Part shown: positions 1 to 7,282 of the stretch, piece by piece
Layout: each line of letters begins with the position of its first letter
Numbering within the stretch: the stretch's first letter is position 1
From: UBA6912 sp041611095
GTDB lineage: Bacteria > Actinomycetota > Acidimicrobiia > Spongiisociales > UBA5794
NCBI GenBank assembly: GCA_041611095.1
Contig: JBFINP010000043.1
Location: 1-25,805, forward strand
DNA: 25,805 nt
Direction: 5' to 3'
Position numbers and translations under genes: made by a program
The notes under the pieces: model-generated
What the model was told of the DNA's origin: nothing
Database searches by the model: none
What the model saw: only the letters and a program-made list of their open reading frames with translations

Positions 1-93
1 CAACTCGCCGAGCTGTCGGCGCAATTCGACCAGGAGGCGTACCAGACCGCCACCGACAACGTCACCGAGTGGTTCGAGGCGAACTGCGAGTGA
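1..93 (+). CDS. C-terminal end of an unidentified protein (partial)
   Basis: Frame 1 is open from the first base and gives 30 residues before a TGA at 91-93. The tail reads as an amphipathic, acidic helix (LAELSAQFDQEAYQTATDNV, then a Trp-Phe-Glu segment) ending in Asn-Cys-Glu. The start lies outside the window. The residues are compatible with the last helix of a soluble or secreted protein, but too little is visible to name a family. The call rests on open frame, codon usage and position only. Confidence 0.55.
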   Translation, partial: QLAELSAQFDQEAYQTATDNVTEWFEANCE

Positions 94-519
94 GAGACCG
101 CTAGATCCGCTCTCGATCCGGCGGCCCTGTCGCGTCGGCAGATCCGCGTCGGCACGAGGCCGGCAGGAACGCCTCGACTCGCGCGCTCAGGCGTGGGAAA
201 CGCGTACAGAACCGCCCATTTCGAACATCTGCCGAGGTTGCGAAGGCGTAGCGTTTGGGTGGTACGCAGAAAGGGGGCACGGCTATGTCACCAGCCTCGT
301 CGGGGGGGCAGCTCAACGTGCGTGTAGCCCCCTCCCTGCCTCCAGTGCGTTACGACCAAGCTCCCTCCGCGGAGGTGTCTGGAGAGAGCGAGCAGGTTTC
401 TTCGGATTCGGCGAATGCGACCTTCCATGCCGAGATGCCAGGCATCCGCCGACGGTCGTGGTGGGCGCGAGGGACGTTGCGCCCTGGTTGTTCGAACCGT
501 CGAACCTCATCCTGGAGGC
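94..519. other. Intergenic stretch with no supported gene
   Basis: These 426 bases separate the partial gene from the small membrane protein. An ATG at 285 follows a purine-rich AAAGGGGG and opens 89 codons, but the product is low-complexity, has no recognisable domain and would overlap the next gene, so it is not called. I see no tRNA, repeat array or clear terminator. It may hold the promoter of the small gene at 520. Confidence 0.4.
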
Positions 520-726
520 ATGTCGAACGACCGCACTCGCCTCCCGCCGGGTAGCCAGCCCTACGACCCACTGAACGGCTTCCGTATCGGTGCGTTGGCA
601 GGCGGCCTGCTCGGCGCCGTGGCGGCCTGGGCATTCGGCAGCTATGCCGTGTGGATCGTCATCTTCTGCGCTGCAGGCGGGGGCGTCGTCGGGTACTGGT
701 CCGAGCGCCGCAGATCTCGCCGATGA
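520..726 (+). CDS. Small two-helix membrane protein, unknown function
   Basis: This is a 68-residue product. A polar N-terminus (about residues 1-18) is followed by two hydrophobic segments, IGALAGGLLGAVAAWAFG and YAVWIVIFCAAGGGVVGYW, and a very basic tail (SERRRSRR). That layout predicts a helical hairpin with the C-terminus in the cytoplasm. The ATG at 520 is chosen because the protein-like part begins there; the frame is open further upstream, to an ATG at 415, but that extension is low-complexity. A GGAGG at 514-518 is closer to the ATG than usual, so the exact start is uncertain. No family is recognised. It faces the cyclase remnant convergently. Confidence 0.55.
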   Translation: MSNDRTRLPPGSQPYDPLNGFRIGALAGGLLGAVAAWAFGSYAVWIVIFCAAGGGVVGYWSERRRSRR

Positions 727-738
727 TGCCGACCAGCG

Positions 739-791
739 GCGCGCCGGCGGCGCGCTCTCGTCCGGTACGGCCTGAGTCCGCCGGCCGGCGG
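739..791. terminator. Two GC-only hairpins between convergent genes
   Basis: GCGCGCC (739-745) and GGCGCGC (749-755) form a perfect 7-bp stem with a 3-nt loop just after the small membrane gene. A second perfect palindrome, CCGCCGGCCGGCGG, lies at 778-791. Neither is followed by a T-tract, so they are plausible actinobacterial-style terminators but not classical ones. Confidence 0.35.
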
Positions 792-820
792 CACCTCGCA
801 CGCGGCACCCCGCAGGCCGG

Positions 821-1405
821 CTACTTGGTCTCGAGACGTGTGACCGGCGGATAGTCGGCGATCTCCCCCAAGCCGATCAGCTCCTCAGTGCGTTGCAACA
901 TGACGGCCGCCGGAGTGTCTGTGACGTCGGCACGGACCACTTCGCGGAACAAGCGCCGGGCGGTCATCATCTCGCCGCGCTCGAGCGCGAGGAGCGCCTC
1001 GTTGTAGGTGTCGAGTGTGGCGAGGCGACGCCTCCGGAGCTCGCCGTCGAGCGCCTCGAGAACCTCGAAGACCTGGAGCGGCTGAATCTTGCCCACGAGC
1101 TGCACCCGCACGAGCGGCCGCAAAGTCACGCGTGTCTCGGGTCGCAGCCGGACCGCCGTGTTCTCGGACACCAACATCGTGGTGCGGTAGCGCTTCGTCA
1201 GCGTCTCGATGCGCGAGGCGACGTTGACGGCGTCGCCGATGATCGTCGCTCGCAGGGCCTTCGCGCCTCCGACGATCCCCATCATGACGCTTGCGGTGTT
1301 CAGCCCGAACCCAGTCTGAACGGGCGATAGACCAGATGATCTCATGCGGGCGAGAGATTCCCAGCCCGGTCGGTGGGTCTCTAGGGGGCCGCGGGCGGCC
1401 CGCAT
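821..1405 (-). pseudogene. 5'-truncated class III adenylate/guanylate cyclase remnant
   Basis: The recognisable part (about 821-1321) is the second half of a class III cyclase homology domain. It holds GFGLNTASVMMGIVGG, then IIGDAVNVASRIETLTKRY with the N-x-A-x-R catalytic motif. A typical C-terminal region follows (VGKIQPLQVFEVLEAL, then a helical region rich in Ala, Arg and Leu). The first half of the domain, which carries the metal-binding aspartates, is absent: upstream codons (MRAARGPLETHRPGWESL...) are not cyclase-like, and no other frame upstream supplies the missing part. It therefore cannot be an active cyclase by itself. The small membrane gene at 1495 diverges from it. The broken end could mark a deletion or rearrangement. 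Confidence 0.7.
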
Positions 1406-1494
1406 CGCAGAGGCGCCCTACCTGGGGATCTTCGGCACTTGTCAGCGATCGGCGCAGGAAGCTCAATGGGAACGACGCTGGAAGGAGGTGTCGA

Positions 1495-1788
1495 GTGGCG
1501 GTCAGACATGAGGTGCCGTCAGATCTGCAGATCTCGGATCGTTCGTTGCCTACAACGGGCTGGCGGGAGATAGCCGAGACGGTGGCCGCTGTCGCCGGTG
1601 CGATCGCGGCGTTCGCCGGCCTGTTCATCCTGCTTGGCGGCGAGGACCAATACCTCGGACTCAGCGGGGACCTTTCGTGGCGAGTCAGCGATGTCCCGTC
1701 GGCGTGGGCCTTCGGGTTGCTGGCGAGCGGACTCGTGCTGCTGCTCGGCGTCGCCGTGTCGGTGGTCCTCCGTCGACGCCGCACCTGA
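1495..1788 (+). CDS. Small two-helix membrane protein, unknown function
   Basis: This 97-residue product starts at GTG 1495, chosen because AAGGAGG at 1482-1488 sits six bases upstream; the longer open frame before it is not protein-like. It has a soluble N-terminus of about 27 residues, a hydrophobic helix (VAAVAGAIAAFAGLFILLGG), a polar loop of about 25 residues (GEDQYLGLSGDLSWRVSD) and a second helix (AFGLLASGLVLLLGVAVSVV) ending in RRRRT. The basic tail suggests both termini are cytoplasmic and the loop external. No family is recognised. Confidence 0.65.
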   Translation: MAVRHEVPSDLQISDRSLPTTGWREIAETVAAVAGAIAAFAGLFILLGGEDQYLGLSGDLSWRVSDVPSAWAFGLLASGLVLLLGVAVSVVLRRRRT

Positions 1789-1819
1789 CGAACAACAGGC
1801 TCGGTTATACGACGAAGCG

Positions 1820-1865
1820 AGAGGCGAGTTGGAAGGCGTCCTGACGCGCTTCCCGACTCGCCTCT
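1820..1865. terminator. Long stem-loop between convergent genes
   Basis: AGAGGCGAGT (1820-1829) pairs exactly with ACTCGCCTCT (1856-1865). The inner parts GGAAGGCGT and ACGCGCTTCCC extend the pairing imperfectly. It lies between the stop at 1788 and the yceI stop at 1875, so it can serve both strands. There is no long T-tract. Confidence 0.5.
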
Positions 1866-1874
1866 TGGTCCGGC

Positions 1875-2450
1875 TCACGCATCACGTACGAACTCGGCGT
1901 GGATCTCGAGGTCGATCTCCTTCGAGACCACGATGCCGCCGCTCTCGAGCACCATGTTCCACGTGAGGCCCCAGTCTTCGCGGTTCAGCTTGCCGTGGGC
2001 CGAGAACACGGCACGATCGCCACCCCAGGGATCCTCGACGTGACCCAAGTACTCGACTTCCAGCACCACGGGCCGCTCCACGTCCTTGATCGTCAGGAGC
2101 CCGTGGAGCCGGCCCCCGGTGCCCTCCCACTCGATCTCCGTCGAGCGGAAACGGGCGTACGGATGGTGTTCGACGTCGAAGAAATCGGCCGACCTGAGAT
2201 GCTCATCGCGGGCCTCGTCCCCGCTCGCCACCGAACGCATGGCGATCGTTGCGGCCACGGCCGTCTCGGCGGGGGTCGTCCCGACATCGATCGCTGCGTC
2301 GACGTCGAGGAAGCGGCCGCGAACTCGGGTGAGCATGAAGTGACGGCCGATGAAGGCAACCTCGGCGTGGCCCCTGTCCAGCGTCCACCGGCCCCGGGCT
2401 GGGAGCAGGTGTCCGTCGACCGTCTGAAGGGCTCCCGTCGTGTCGCTCAT
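1875..2450 (-). CDS. YceI family lipocalin-like protein
   Basis: This 191-residue protein is typical of the YceI family, an extended antiparallel beta-barrel that binds amphiphilic or isoprenoid ligands. Landmarks are GRWTLDRGHAEVAFIGRHFM near the N-terminus (the W.ld..hs.v.F..rH pattern), the central DEHLRSADFFDVEHHPYARF, LLTIKDVERPVVLEVEYLG, and the closing WGLTWN...GGIVVSKEIDLEI. The start at ATG 2450 is preceded by AGGAGGT with good spacing; the 19 codons upstream would run through the operator palindromes and are excluded. No signal peptide is visible, so it is probably cytoplasmic. It diverges from a MarR regulator with paired operators between them, suggesting MarR control. Confidence 0.9.
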   Translation of the reverse strand: MSDTTGALQTVDGHLLPARGRWTLDRGHAEVAFIGRHFMLTRVRGRFLDVDAAIDVGTTPAETAVAATIAMRSVASGDEARDEHLRSADFFDVEHHPYARFRSTEIEWEGTGGRLHGLLTIKDVERPVVLEVEYLGHVEDPWGGDRAVFSAHGKLNREDWGLTWNMVLESGGIVVSKEIDLEIHAEFVRDA

Positions 2451-2472
2451 CTCGCACCTCCTCGTAGATTTC

Positions 2473-2506
2473 CGTGCGTACGCACGTAACCCTGTGCGTA
2501 CGCACA
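2473..2506. promoter_or_regulatory. Tandem palindromic operators (probable MarR sites)
   Basis: Two perfect palindromes, CGTGCGTACGCACG (2473-2486) and TGTGCGTACGCACA (2493-2506), share the 12-bp core GTGCGTACGCAC. Their centres are exactly 20 bp apart, about two helical turns, so two dimers would bind the same DNA face. They lie in the short gap between divergent yceI and marR, as expected for an autoregulating MarR repressor. That the MarR protein binds here is inference. Confidence 0.75.
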
Positions 2507-2529
2507 TTTATTCCGGCTAGCGTGCGCGG

Positions 2530-2973
2530 GTGAGCGCCACATCGCGATCCGTGGGGGCGGCGGCCTGGGAACGGCTTCTCCGTGTCCACGCACACACCGT
2601 CCGCACCATCGCCGCGGAGGTAGAGGCCGCCACCGGGCTCCCGCTCTCGTGGTACGACGCGCTCTTGGAACTCGTCCGTGCAGGCGGGACGTTGCGAGTT
2701 GGGGACCTCGGAGAACGCGTGGTCCTCAGTCGCAGCCGGGTGAGCCGGGTCGTCGACGATCTCGTCAGCTCCGGATACGTCGCACGCACCACCGACGAGA
2801 CCGACGGCCGAGCCCGCGTGGTGACCATCACCGACTCCGGGCACCGTGAGTTCCGCCGCACCGCCCCGGTGTACCTGGCGAGCATCGGATCTCATTTCTC
2901 GCATCACCTGACCGACCGCGAGCTCGCCGACCTGGACCGCCTATTGGTGAAGATCCTCGGCGCTCGCACCTGA
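2530..2973 (+). CDS. MarR family transcriptional regulator
   Basis: This 147-residue winged-helix regulator shows the MarR order: N-terminal dimerisation helices, LSWYDALLELVRAGGTLRVG (a common MarR pattern), the recognition helix region VVLSRSRVSRVVDDLVSSGY, the wing VARTTDETDGRARVVTITDS with the conserved D-x-R, and C-terminal dimerisation helices ending ELADLDRLLVKILG. The GTG at 2530 has no convincing ribosome binding site and may be leaderless. It likely represses itself and yceI through the two palindromes upstream. The inducing ligand is unknown. Confidence 0.9.
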   Translation: MSATSRSVGAAAWERLLRVHAHTVRTIAAEVEAATGLPLSWYDALLELVRAGGTLRVGDLGERVVLSRSRVSRVVDDLVSSGYVARTTDETDGRARVVTITDSGHREFRRTAPVYLASIGSHFSHHLTDRELADLDRLLVKILGART

Positions 2974-3098
2974 GTCCAGGCATCTCCTTGCCGCCGGCCC
3001 GTCACAGCGAGGCTTCACACCGGCGTCACAGGGTGACGATCGCCCCTACCCACCCGGCGACCCGTGCGCAAGGGTGTCCCGGACGGGAGGTGGTGGAC

Positions 3099-4142
3099 GT
3101 GACGAGTGACACGCCGCCGATGACGACCACCGGCGCCGTGGCGGTACGCCACGGCGGACCCGAAGTGCTCGAAGTTGGACCCTGGATGTTGCCGGACCCC
3201 GCCCCCGATGACGTTCGCATCCGCATCGAGGCGGCGGGGATCAGCTTCGCCGACCTCCTCGTCATGCAGGGCGTCCATCCGGAGCGGCGGAAAGCGCCGT
3301 TCGTGCCCGGCTGGGACGTCGTCGGTGAGGTCGAGGCGATCGGCTCTGCGGTCACGGACGTCGCGGTCGGCGACCGGGTCGCCGGACTGTCGATCGTCGG
3401 TGGTTGGGCACAGCAGGTGCTCGTGCCGGCAGCACGCGTCCTTCCCGTACCTCCTTCGCTCGAGTCCACACGAGCGGTGTGCCTGGTGATGGACTATGTC
3501 GTCGGCTATCAGATGCTGACCCGCTTGGCCCATGTCCAGGCTGGCGACACGGTGCTCGTCCAAGGAGCAGGCGGCGGGGTGGGGACGGCCCTCATGCAGC
3601 TTGCGCGCACGATGGGGGTCTGGGTGCTCGGCACAGACCGAGCGAGCAAGCGGGGCCACATCGAGACGGCCGGCGCCACCCTGATCGACTTCGAGTCTGA
3701 AGACGTCGTTGCACGCTGCCGAGAGCTCACCGGCGGTCGTGGCGTCGAGGCAGGCTTCGACGGGATCGGAACAACCGCGCTCACGACGCTGGAGGCCATC
3801 CGGCGGGGCGGAACCCTGGTGTGGTACGGGTCGATCACCTTCTTGACGGAGGGGAGAAGAGATCCGCGGAAGATCGCCCGGACGGCGGCGACCGTCGCCG
3901 GCGCCTTCGCTCCCAATCTTCTGCCGGGTGGAAAGCGAACATCGTTCTACAGCATTCAGATGCTCGCCCGAAAGCACCCGGAGTGGTACCGCTCCGACCT
4001 CGGCACACTGCTCGACATGCTGGTTGCCGGAGAGATCGATCCGCAGATCGCCGCCGTGTGGAAGCTGGACGAGGTTCCGACCGCACTCGCAGGTTTCACG
4101 CACGGGGCCCGGTCGGGGAAGCAGGTCATCGCCGTGGCCTGA
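3099..4142 (+). CDS. MDR family NAD(P)H-dependent quinone oxidoreductase-like protein
   Basis: This 347-residue medium-chain reductase has an N-terminal GroES-like domain (RIEAAGISFADLLVMQGVHP, then FVPGWDVVGEVEAIGSAV and VGDRVAGL) and a Rossmann domain with GAGGGVGTALMQLA and the closing pattern ALAGFTHGARSGKQVI. The structural and catalytic zinc Cys/His sets of alcohol dehydrogenases are absent, which fits the zinc-free quinone or enoyl reductase branch. The GTG at 3099 is preferred because GGGAGG (3085-3090) precedes it; an ATG at 3120 is the alternative. It lies 125 bases after marR on the same strand. The substrate cannot be assigned. Confidence 0.88.
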   Translation: MTSDTPPMTTTGAVAVRHGGPEVLEVGPWMLPDPAPDDVRIRIEAAGISFADLLVMQGVHPERRKAPFVPGWDVVGEVEAIGSAVTDVAVGDRVAGLSIVGGWAQQVLVPAARVLPVPPSLESTRAVCLVMDYVVGYQMLTRLAHVQAGDTVLVQGAGGGVGTALMQLARTMGVWVLGTDRASKRGHIETAGATLIDFESEDVVARCRELTGGRGVEAGFDGIGTTALTTLEAIRRGGTLVWYGSITFLTEGRRDPRKIARTAATVAGAFAPNLLPGGKRTSFYSIQMLARKHPEWYRSDLGTLLDMLVAGEIDPQIAAVWKLDEVPTALAGFTHGARSGKQVIAVA

Positions 4143-4202
4143 AACCTCCCGGCACCCGGCCGCGGCGAGCGATTTGGTGCCGCAACCTCGCCACGGCGAC
4201 CA

Positions 4203-4722
4203 GGGGGACAGGAGCTCTTCCGCGGCGAGATCACTGACGGCAGGCCCGGCGTGCCGACGACACTGACGGTGTCGCCCGTCGACGTGGACGCCGGATGCGC
4301 TCCGATCTCGGGGGCCCGAGTCGACGTGTGGCACTGCGACGCCGACGGCGCCTACTCCGGCTTCCAGCAAGCACAGGGGGAGACGTTCTGCCGGGGAATC
4401 CAACTCACCGACGACAACGGCCAGGTCACCTTCCAGACGATCTACCCCGGCTGGTACCCGGGTCGGATCACCCACATCCACTTCCAGGTCTTCTTCGGCG
4501 ACGGGCAGACCGCCACCTCGCAGATCGCCTTTCCCGAAGACGTCACCGAGGCGGTGTACGCGAGCCCTACGCCGCCAGGGTCAGAACACGTCGGTAGCGA
4601 GCGTCGAGGCAGACATGGTCTTCGCCGACGGCGCCGAGTACCAGATGGCGTCGATCACGAGAGTCGTCGACACCCGGTTGATGGCGACGTTGCTTGTCGG
4701 TGTTGCCGGCGGTTCTGCCTGA
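4203..4722 (+). pseudogene. Broken intradiol ring-cleavage dioxygenase
   Basis: The conceptual product runs from GQELFRGEITDGRPGVP through VDVWHCDADGAYSGF and YPGWYPGRITHIHFQVFFGD to a tail ending LMATLLVGVAGGSA. All four expected non-haem iron ligands of the family are visible: Tyr in GAYSG, Tyr in GWYPGR, and the two His of HIH. The gene is nevertheless broken. The usual N-terminal TEGPYY region and any in-frame start are missing; the only initiation-type codon (GTG 4251) is inside the conserved domain. Restoring the tail also requires one extra base in the CCC at 4565-4567 and one in the GGG at 4578-4580. Both lesions are in homopolymers, so sequencing error is possible for them, but it would not explain the missing N-terminus. 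Confidence 0.8.
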
Positions 4723-4733
4723 ACGCCCCCCGG

Positions 4734-5915
4734 TCAGGAGAGCATCACCCAAAGGCTGGTAGGCGAGCGGTACTCGTGTCCCCGGATCACGGTCTCGCGG
4801 TCCGGATCGAGCCGGATTCGGGGGAACCGCTCGACGAGCTTGCGGATGGCGATCCGTAGCTGCGCCCGGGCGAAGTGGTGGCCGATGCAGTAGTGCGGCC
4901 CGGTGGCGAAGGACAGGTGGGTCCGCTTGGGGCGACGGACGACGAAGTCATCCGCCGTCGGACCCCAGATGGCGCGGTCCCGGTTCGCCGACGCCACGAC
5001 GAGGATCACTCGGGCACCGTCGGGGATTCGCGCTCCGGCCAGCGTTGTCCCGGGGGCCACACCCCGCAGCAGGTTGCCTATGGGCGCCGACCACCGCAGT
5101 CCCTCCTCGACCGCCGCCGGCACCAGCGACGAGTCCTCACGTACTGCGTCGAGCTGGCTCCGATCGGCGAGCAGGCAGTACGCGATGGTGGCGCCGCCAT
5201 GGGCCGGTTCTTGGAGACCGCCGAGCAGCACCAGCTTGAGCGAAGGCATCGCCCAGGCCAGCCGCTCCTCGAGCGCTCCCTCCCGGGCGTGCACCAGGTT
5301 GGAGAGCATGCCTCCGTCGGGCTCGGCGAGCACCCTCTCGAAACGGGGTCGGAGTGTCCCGTCGATCTCGGCCGATACCGCGTCGCAGGCTGCCGTCTTG
5401 TTGGGATCGTCCTCGTAGTTGGAGACTCCGGCCGCCAGCCCGGCAAACCAACGGCGCAAGATTCCCACGTCGACGAGATCGTCGATGCCCATGGCGTGGG
5501 CGAGCGACAGCGACGAGATGGGCTCGAAGTAATCCTCCACGAGCTCGGCTGCATCCGAGCGCGCCATCGCGTCGAGCCGTTCGTCGCAGAGTCGTGCGAA
5601 GACGTCCGGCATCGTGGCCTCGACGGCTCGCGGCCGGAACGTCGGGTCGAAGGGTCGGCGGCGCTCCTTTGCGGGCTCACCGTCGGTCGTCATCATCGAC
5701 ACCCCGCCGAGCGCCCGATCAGTCGGCGATCGGTCTACGTGGGCGGGAAACCGGTCCGGGTCGGTGCAGGCTTCGACCACGGCATCCCAGGTGGTCACCA
5801 TCCACACGTCGAGACACGGCACGTAGGCCACCGGTGCGGTGTCGCGGAGATGTGCGTAGATCGGATACGGATCGCGTTCGAGATCCGCGACCGTGAGCGC
5901 ATCGACGTCGATCAC
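4734..5915 (-). CDS. Cytochrome P450
   Basis: This 393-residue bacterial class P450 has the haem-binding loop FATGPHYCIGHHFARAQL (thiolate Cys at about residue 343), the K-helix E-x-x-R in EEGLRWSAP, and a C-helix region TDGEPAKERRRPFDPTFRP. The I-helix reads LLGGLQEPAHGGATI, so the usual acid-alcohol pair (A/G-G-x-E/D-T) is replaced by Q-E-P; this can change oxygen activation. The GTG start at 5915 overlaps the ferredoxin stop by four bases (GTGA), so the two are translationally coupled and the Rieske protein is the obvious electron donor. No ferredoxin reductase is in the window. Substrate unknown. Confidence 0.93.
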   Translation of the reverse strand: MIDVDALTVADLERDPYPIYAHLRDTAPVAYVPCLDVWMVTTWDAVVEACTDPDRFPAHVDRSPTDRALGGVSMMTTDGEPAKERRRPFDPTFRPRAVEATMPDVFARLCDERLDAMARSDAAELVEDYFEPISSLSLAHAMGIDDLVDVGILRRWFAGLAAGVSNYEDDPNKTAACDAVSAEIDGTLRPRFERVLAEPDGGMLSNLVHAREGALEERLAWAMPSLKLVLLGGLQEPAHGGATIAYCLLADRSQLDAVREDSSLVPAAVEEGLRWSAPIGNLLRGVAPGTTLAGARIPDGARVILVVASANRDRAIWGPTADDFVVRRPKRTHLSFATGPHYCIGHHFARAQLRIAIRKLVERFPRIRLDPDRETVIRGHEYRSPTSLWVMLS

Positions 5916-6211
5916 ACCTGCACCTGCACGACGCCACCCTCGACCCGGACCGGAAAGGTCCGCAGCGGCTCGTTTGCCGGCATCACGAGCGGCTCCCCCG
6001 TCCGCACGTCGAACTCCGACCCGTGGCAGTTGCAGATGGCGACGATGCCATCTATCTCGCCGTCGTCGCTGAAGGCGCAACCGGCGTGGCTGCAAAGATC
6101 CTCGATCGCCCACCACCGGCCGTTCTCGCAAACGGCGAGGATCGAGACTCCCGCCACGTGTCGGGCGGCAACCGTCGCATCCCCCAGATCCCCCAGGTCG
6201 TGCCATGCCAT
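5912..6211 (-). CDS. Rieske-type [2Fe-2S] ferredoxin
   Basis: This is a 99-residue soluble Rieske protein. The cluster ligands are visible as C40-x-H42 (in LCSHAGCAF) and C60-x-x-H63 (in ICNCHGSEFD), separated by 17 residues, followed by the usual TGEPLVMPANEPLRTFPVRV. There is no transmembrane anchor, so it resembles the small ferredoxins of oxygenase systems rather than bc1 subunits. ATG 6211 is selected because GGGAG lies seven bases before it; an ATG at 6241 would add ten residues. It precedes and overlaps the P450 gene and probably delivers electrons to it. Confidence 0.9.
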   Translation of the reverse strand: MAWHDLGDLGDATVAARHVAGVSILAVCENGRWWAIEDLCSHAGCAFSDDGEIDGIVAICNCHGSEFDVRTGEPLVMPANEPLRTFPVRVEGGVVQVQV

Positions 6212-6298
6212 GCGCGAGCTCCCAACGTCGGGCACGACCATACCGGGGTGTTGCTCCGCGTTGACGTCGACAACCCGGTGTGTGGGACCATTGCCCCT
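6212..6298. promoter_or_regulatory. Divergent promoter region, ferredoxin-P450 / epimerase
   Basis: This 87-base gap must serve both divergent units. It contains a near-palindrome, GTTGACGTCGACAAC (6260-6274, one A/A mismatch pair), and ACCATT (6287-6292) seven bases before the epimerase ATG, which would fit a leaderless transcript. TTGACG at 6261-6266 resembles a -35 box, but its 20-bp spacing is long. Assignments are tentative. Confidence 0.3.
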
Positions 6299-7282
6299 AT
6301 GCAGAACGTTTTGGTGACGGGTGGCACCGGCTTCATCGGCGTCGAGCTGGTCCGCGAGCTCGTCGCTCGCGGCCTCCGCCCTCGGCTTCTCGTCCGCCGC
6401 CCGCACCGAGCCGCCCTGCTGTCGTCGCTGGACGTCGACATGATCCACGGCGATCTCGCCAGGCCGTGGACCCTCGAGCGGGCGGTCCAGGGCATCGACA
6501 CGATATTCCACCTAGGAGCCCGGGCGAGCTTCGAGTCGTACGCCCGGCTGCGACCCACCATCGTCGAAGGGTCGGTGGCTCTCGCCGAAGCGGCGGTCAC
6601 CGCCGGGGTCCGGCACCTCGTCTTCGCCAGCAGCTTGTTCGTTTACGGGAACCAGACTTCCCCCATCGACGCCTCCACCCAGCCCGACCCGATCATCGGA
6701 TATGGGCGAGCCAAGATCGAGGCGGAGCAGCAGCTCGTCGAAATCGCCGCCACTGGCGACATGACGGTGGCCAGTCTGCGACTACCCCATGTCTATGGGC
6801 CGCAATCCATACTCTTCCAGCAGGTACGCCGGGGCCTCGCCATGTTTCCGGGAGCGATGGAGAACCGGTGCGGGCAGCTCCACGTCGAGGACGCGGCGCG
6901 GGTGCTGACTGCCGTCGGCGAGCGTCGATGGGCCGGCAGCCTCCCGGTGGCGGATCTCGACATCGTCACCTGGCGGGAGTACTTCGATGTGCTGGGTGCG
7001 CTATTCGCCGACTACCGGCTCATCCTGCTGCCCCGGTGGCTCGGGTATGCGGGGGCGACGCTGCTCGAACCGCTCCTCTCCCGCCGCACGCGTCCCACGC
7101 TCTACACCAAGGACACGGTCGTGGGGTTCAACCTCGATGTGCCGGTCGCACCTGGGCTCGTCTGGAACGAGATCGGCTTGTCACCGCGACATCCGAGCGT
7201 GAGGCAGGGCATCCCTGCGGCGCTCGACGGCTACGTTCATTTCCGGTGGCGTCACCCTCTCCTCGACCGCCGCTCTTCCTGA
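6299..7282 (+). CDS. NAD(P)-dependent epimerase/dehydratase (extended SDR)
   Basis: The 327-residue product opens with the cofactor motif VTGGTGFIGVELVRELVARG and retains the SDR active site: Ser in FASSLFVYG and Tyr135-x3-Lys139 in GYGRAKIEAE. Further family marks are VDMIHGDLARP, DTIFHLGA and LRLPHVYGP. The length and order fit atypical extended SDRs such as 3-beta-HSD/isomerase- or epimerase-like enzymes acting on sterols, sugars or nucleotide sugars. No Shine-Dalgarno is evident before ATG 6299, so it may be leaderless. It shares one base with the SRPBCC gene downstream. Confidence 0.88.
   Translation: MQNVLVTGGTGFIGVELVRELVARGLRPRLLVRRPHRAALLSSLDVDMIHGDLARPWTLERAVQGIDTIFHLGARASFESYARLRPTIVEGSVALAEAAVTAGVRHLVFASSLFVYGNQTSPIDASTQPDPIIGYGRAKIEAEQQLVEIAATGDMTVASLRLPHVYGPQSILFQQVRRGLAMFPGAMENRCGQLHVEDAARVLTAVGERRWAGSLPVADLDIVTWREYFDVLGALFADYRLILLPRWLGYAGATLLEPLLSRRTRPTLYTKDTVVGFNLDVPVAPGLVWNEIGLSPRHPSVRQGIPAALDGYVHFRWRHPLLDRRSS

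Noticed and set aside
285..554. An 89-codon plus-strand frame with a purine-rich upstream sequence
   Set aside because: The product is low-complexity, has no recognisable domain and overlaps the better-supported membrane protein at 520. Start context alone is not enough.
885..1784. A 299-codon minus-strand frame across the cyclase remnant
   Set aside because: The translation is Arg/His-rich with no domain similarity and is out of frame with the recognisable cyclase; it is a GC-rich shadow.
4143..4250. Read-through of the MDR stop codon into the dioxygenase (same frame)
   Set aside because: The frame is shared, but there is no recoding signal, and the intervening residues are unlike either family. 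Decay of the dioxygenase explains it better.
3015..4481. A 488-codon minus-strand frame opposite the MDR gene
   Set aside because: It mirrors the real gene, has no motif, and overlaps both the MDR gene and the dioxygenase remnant.
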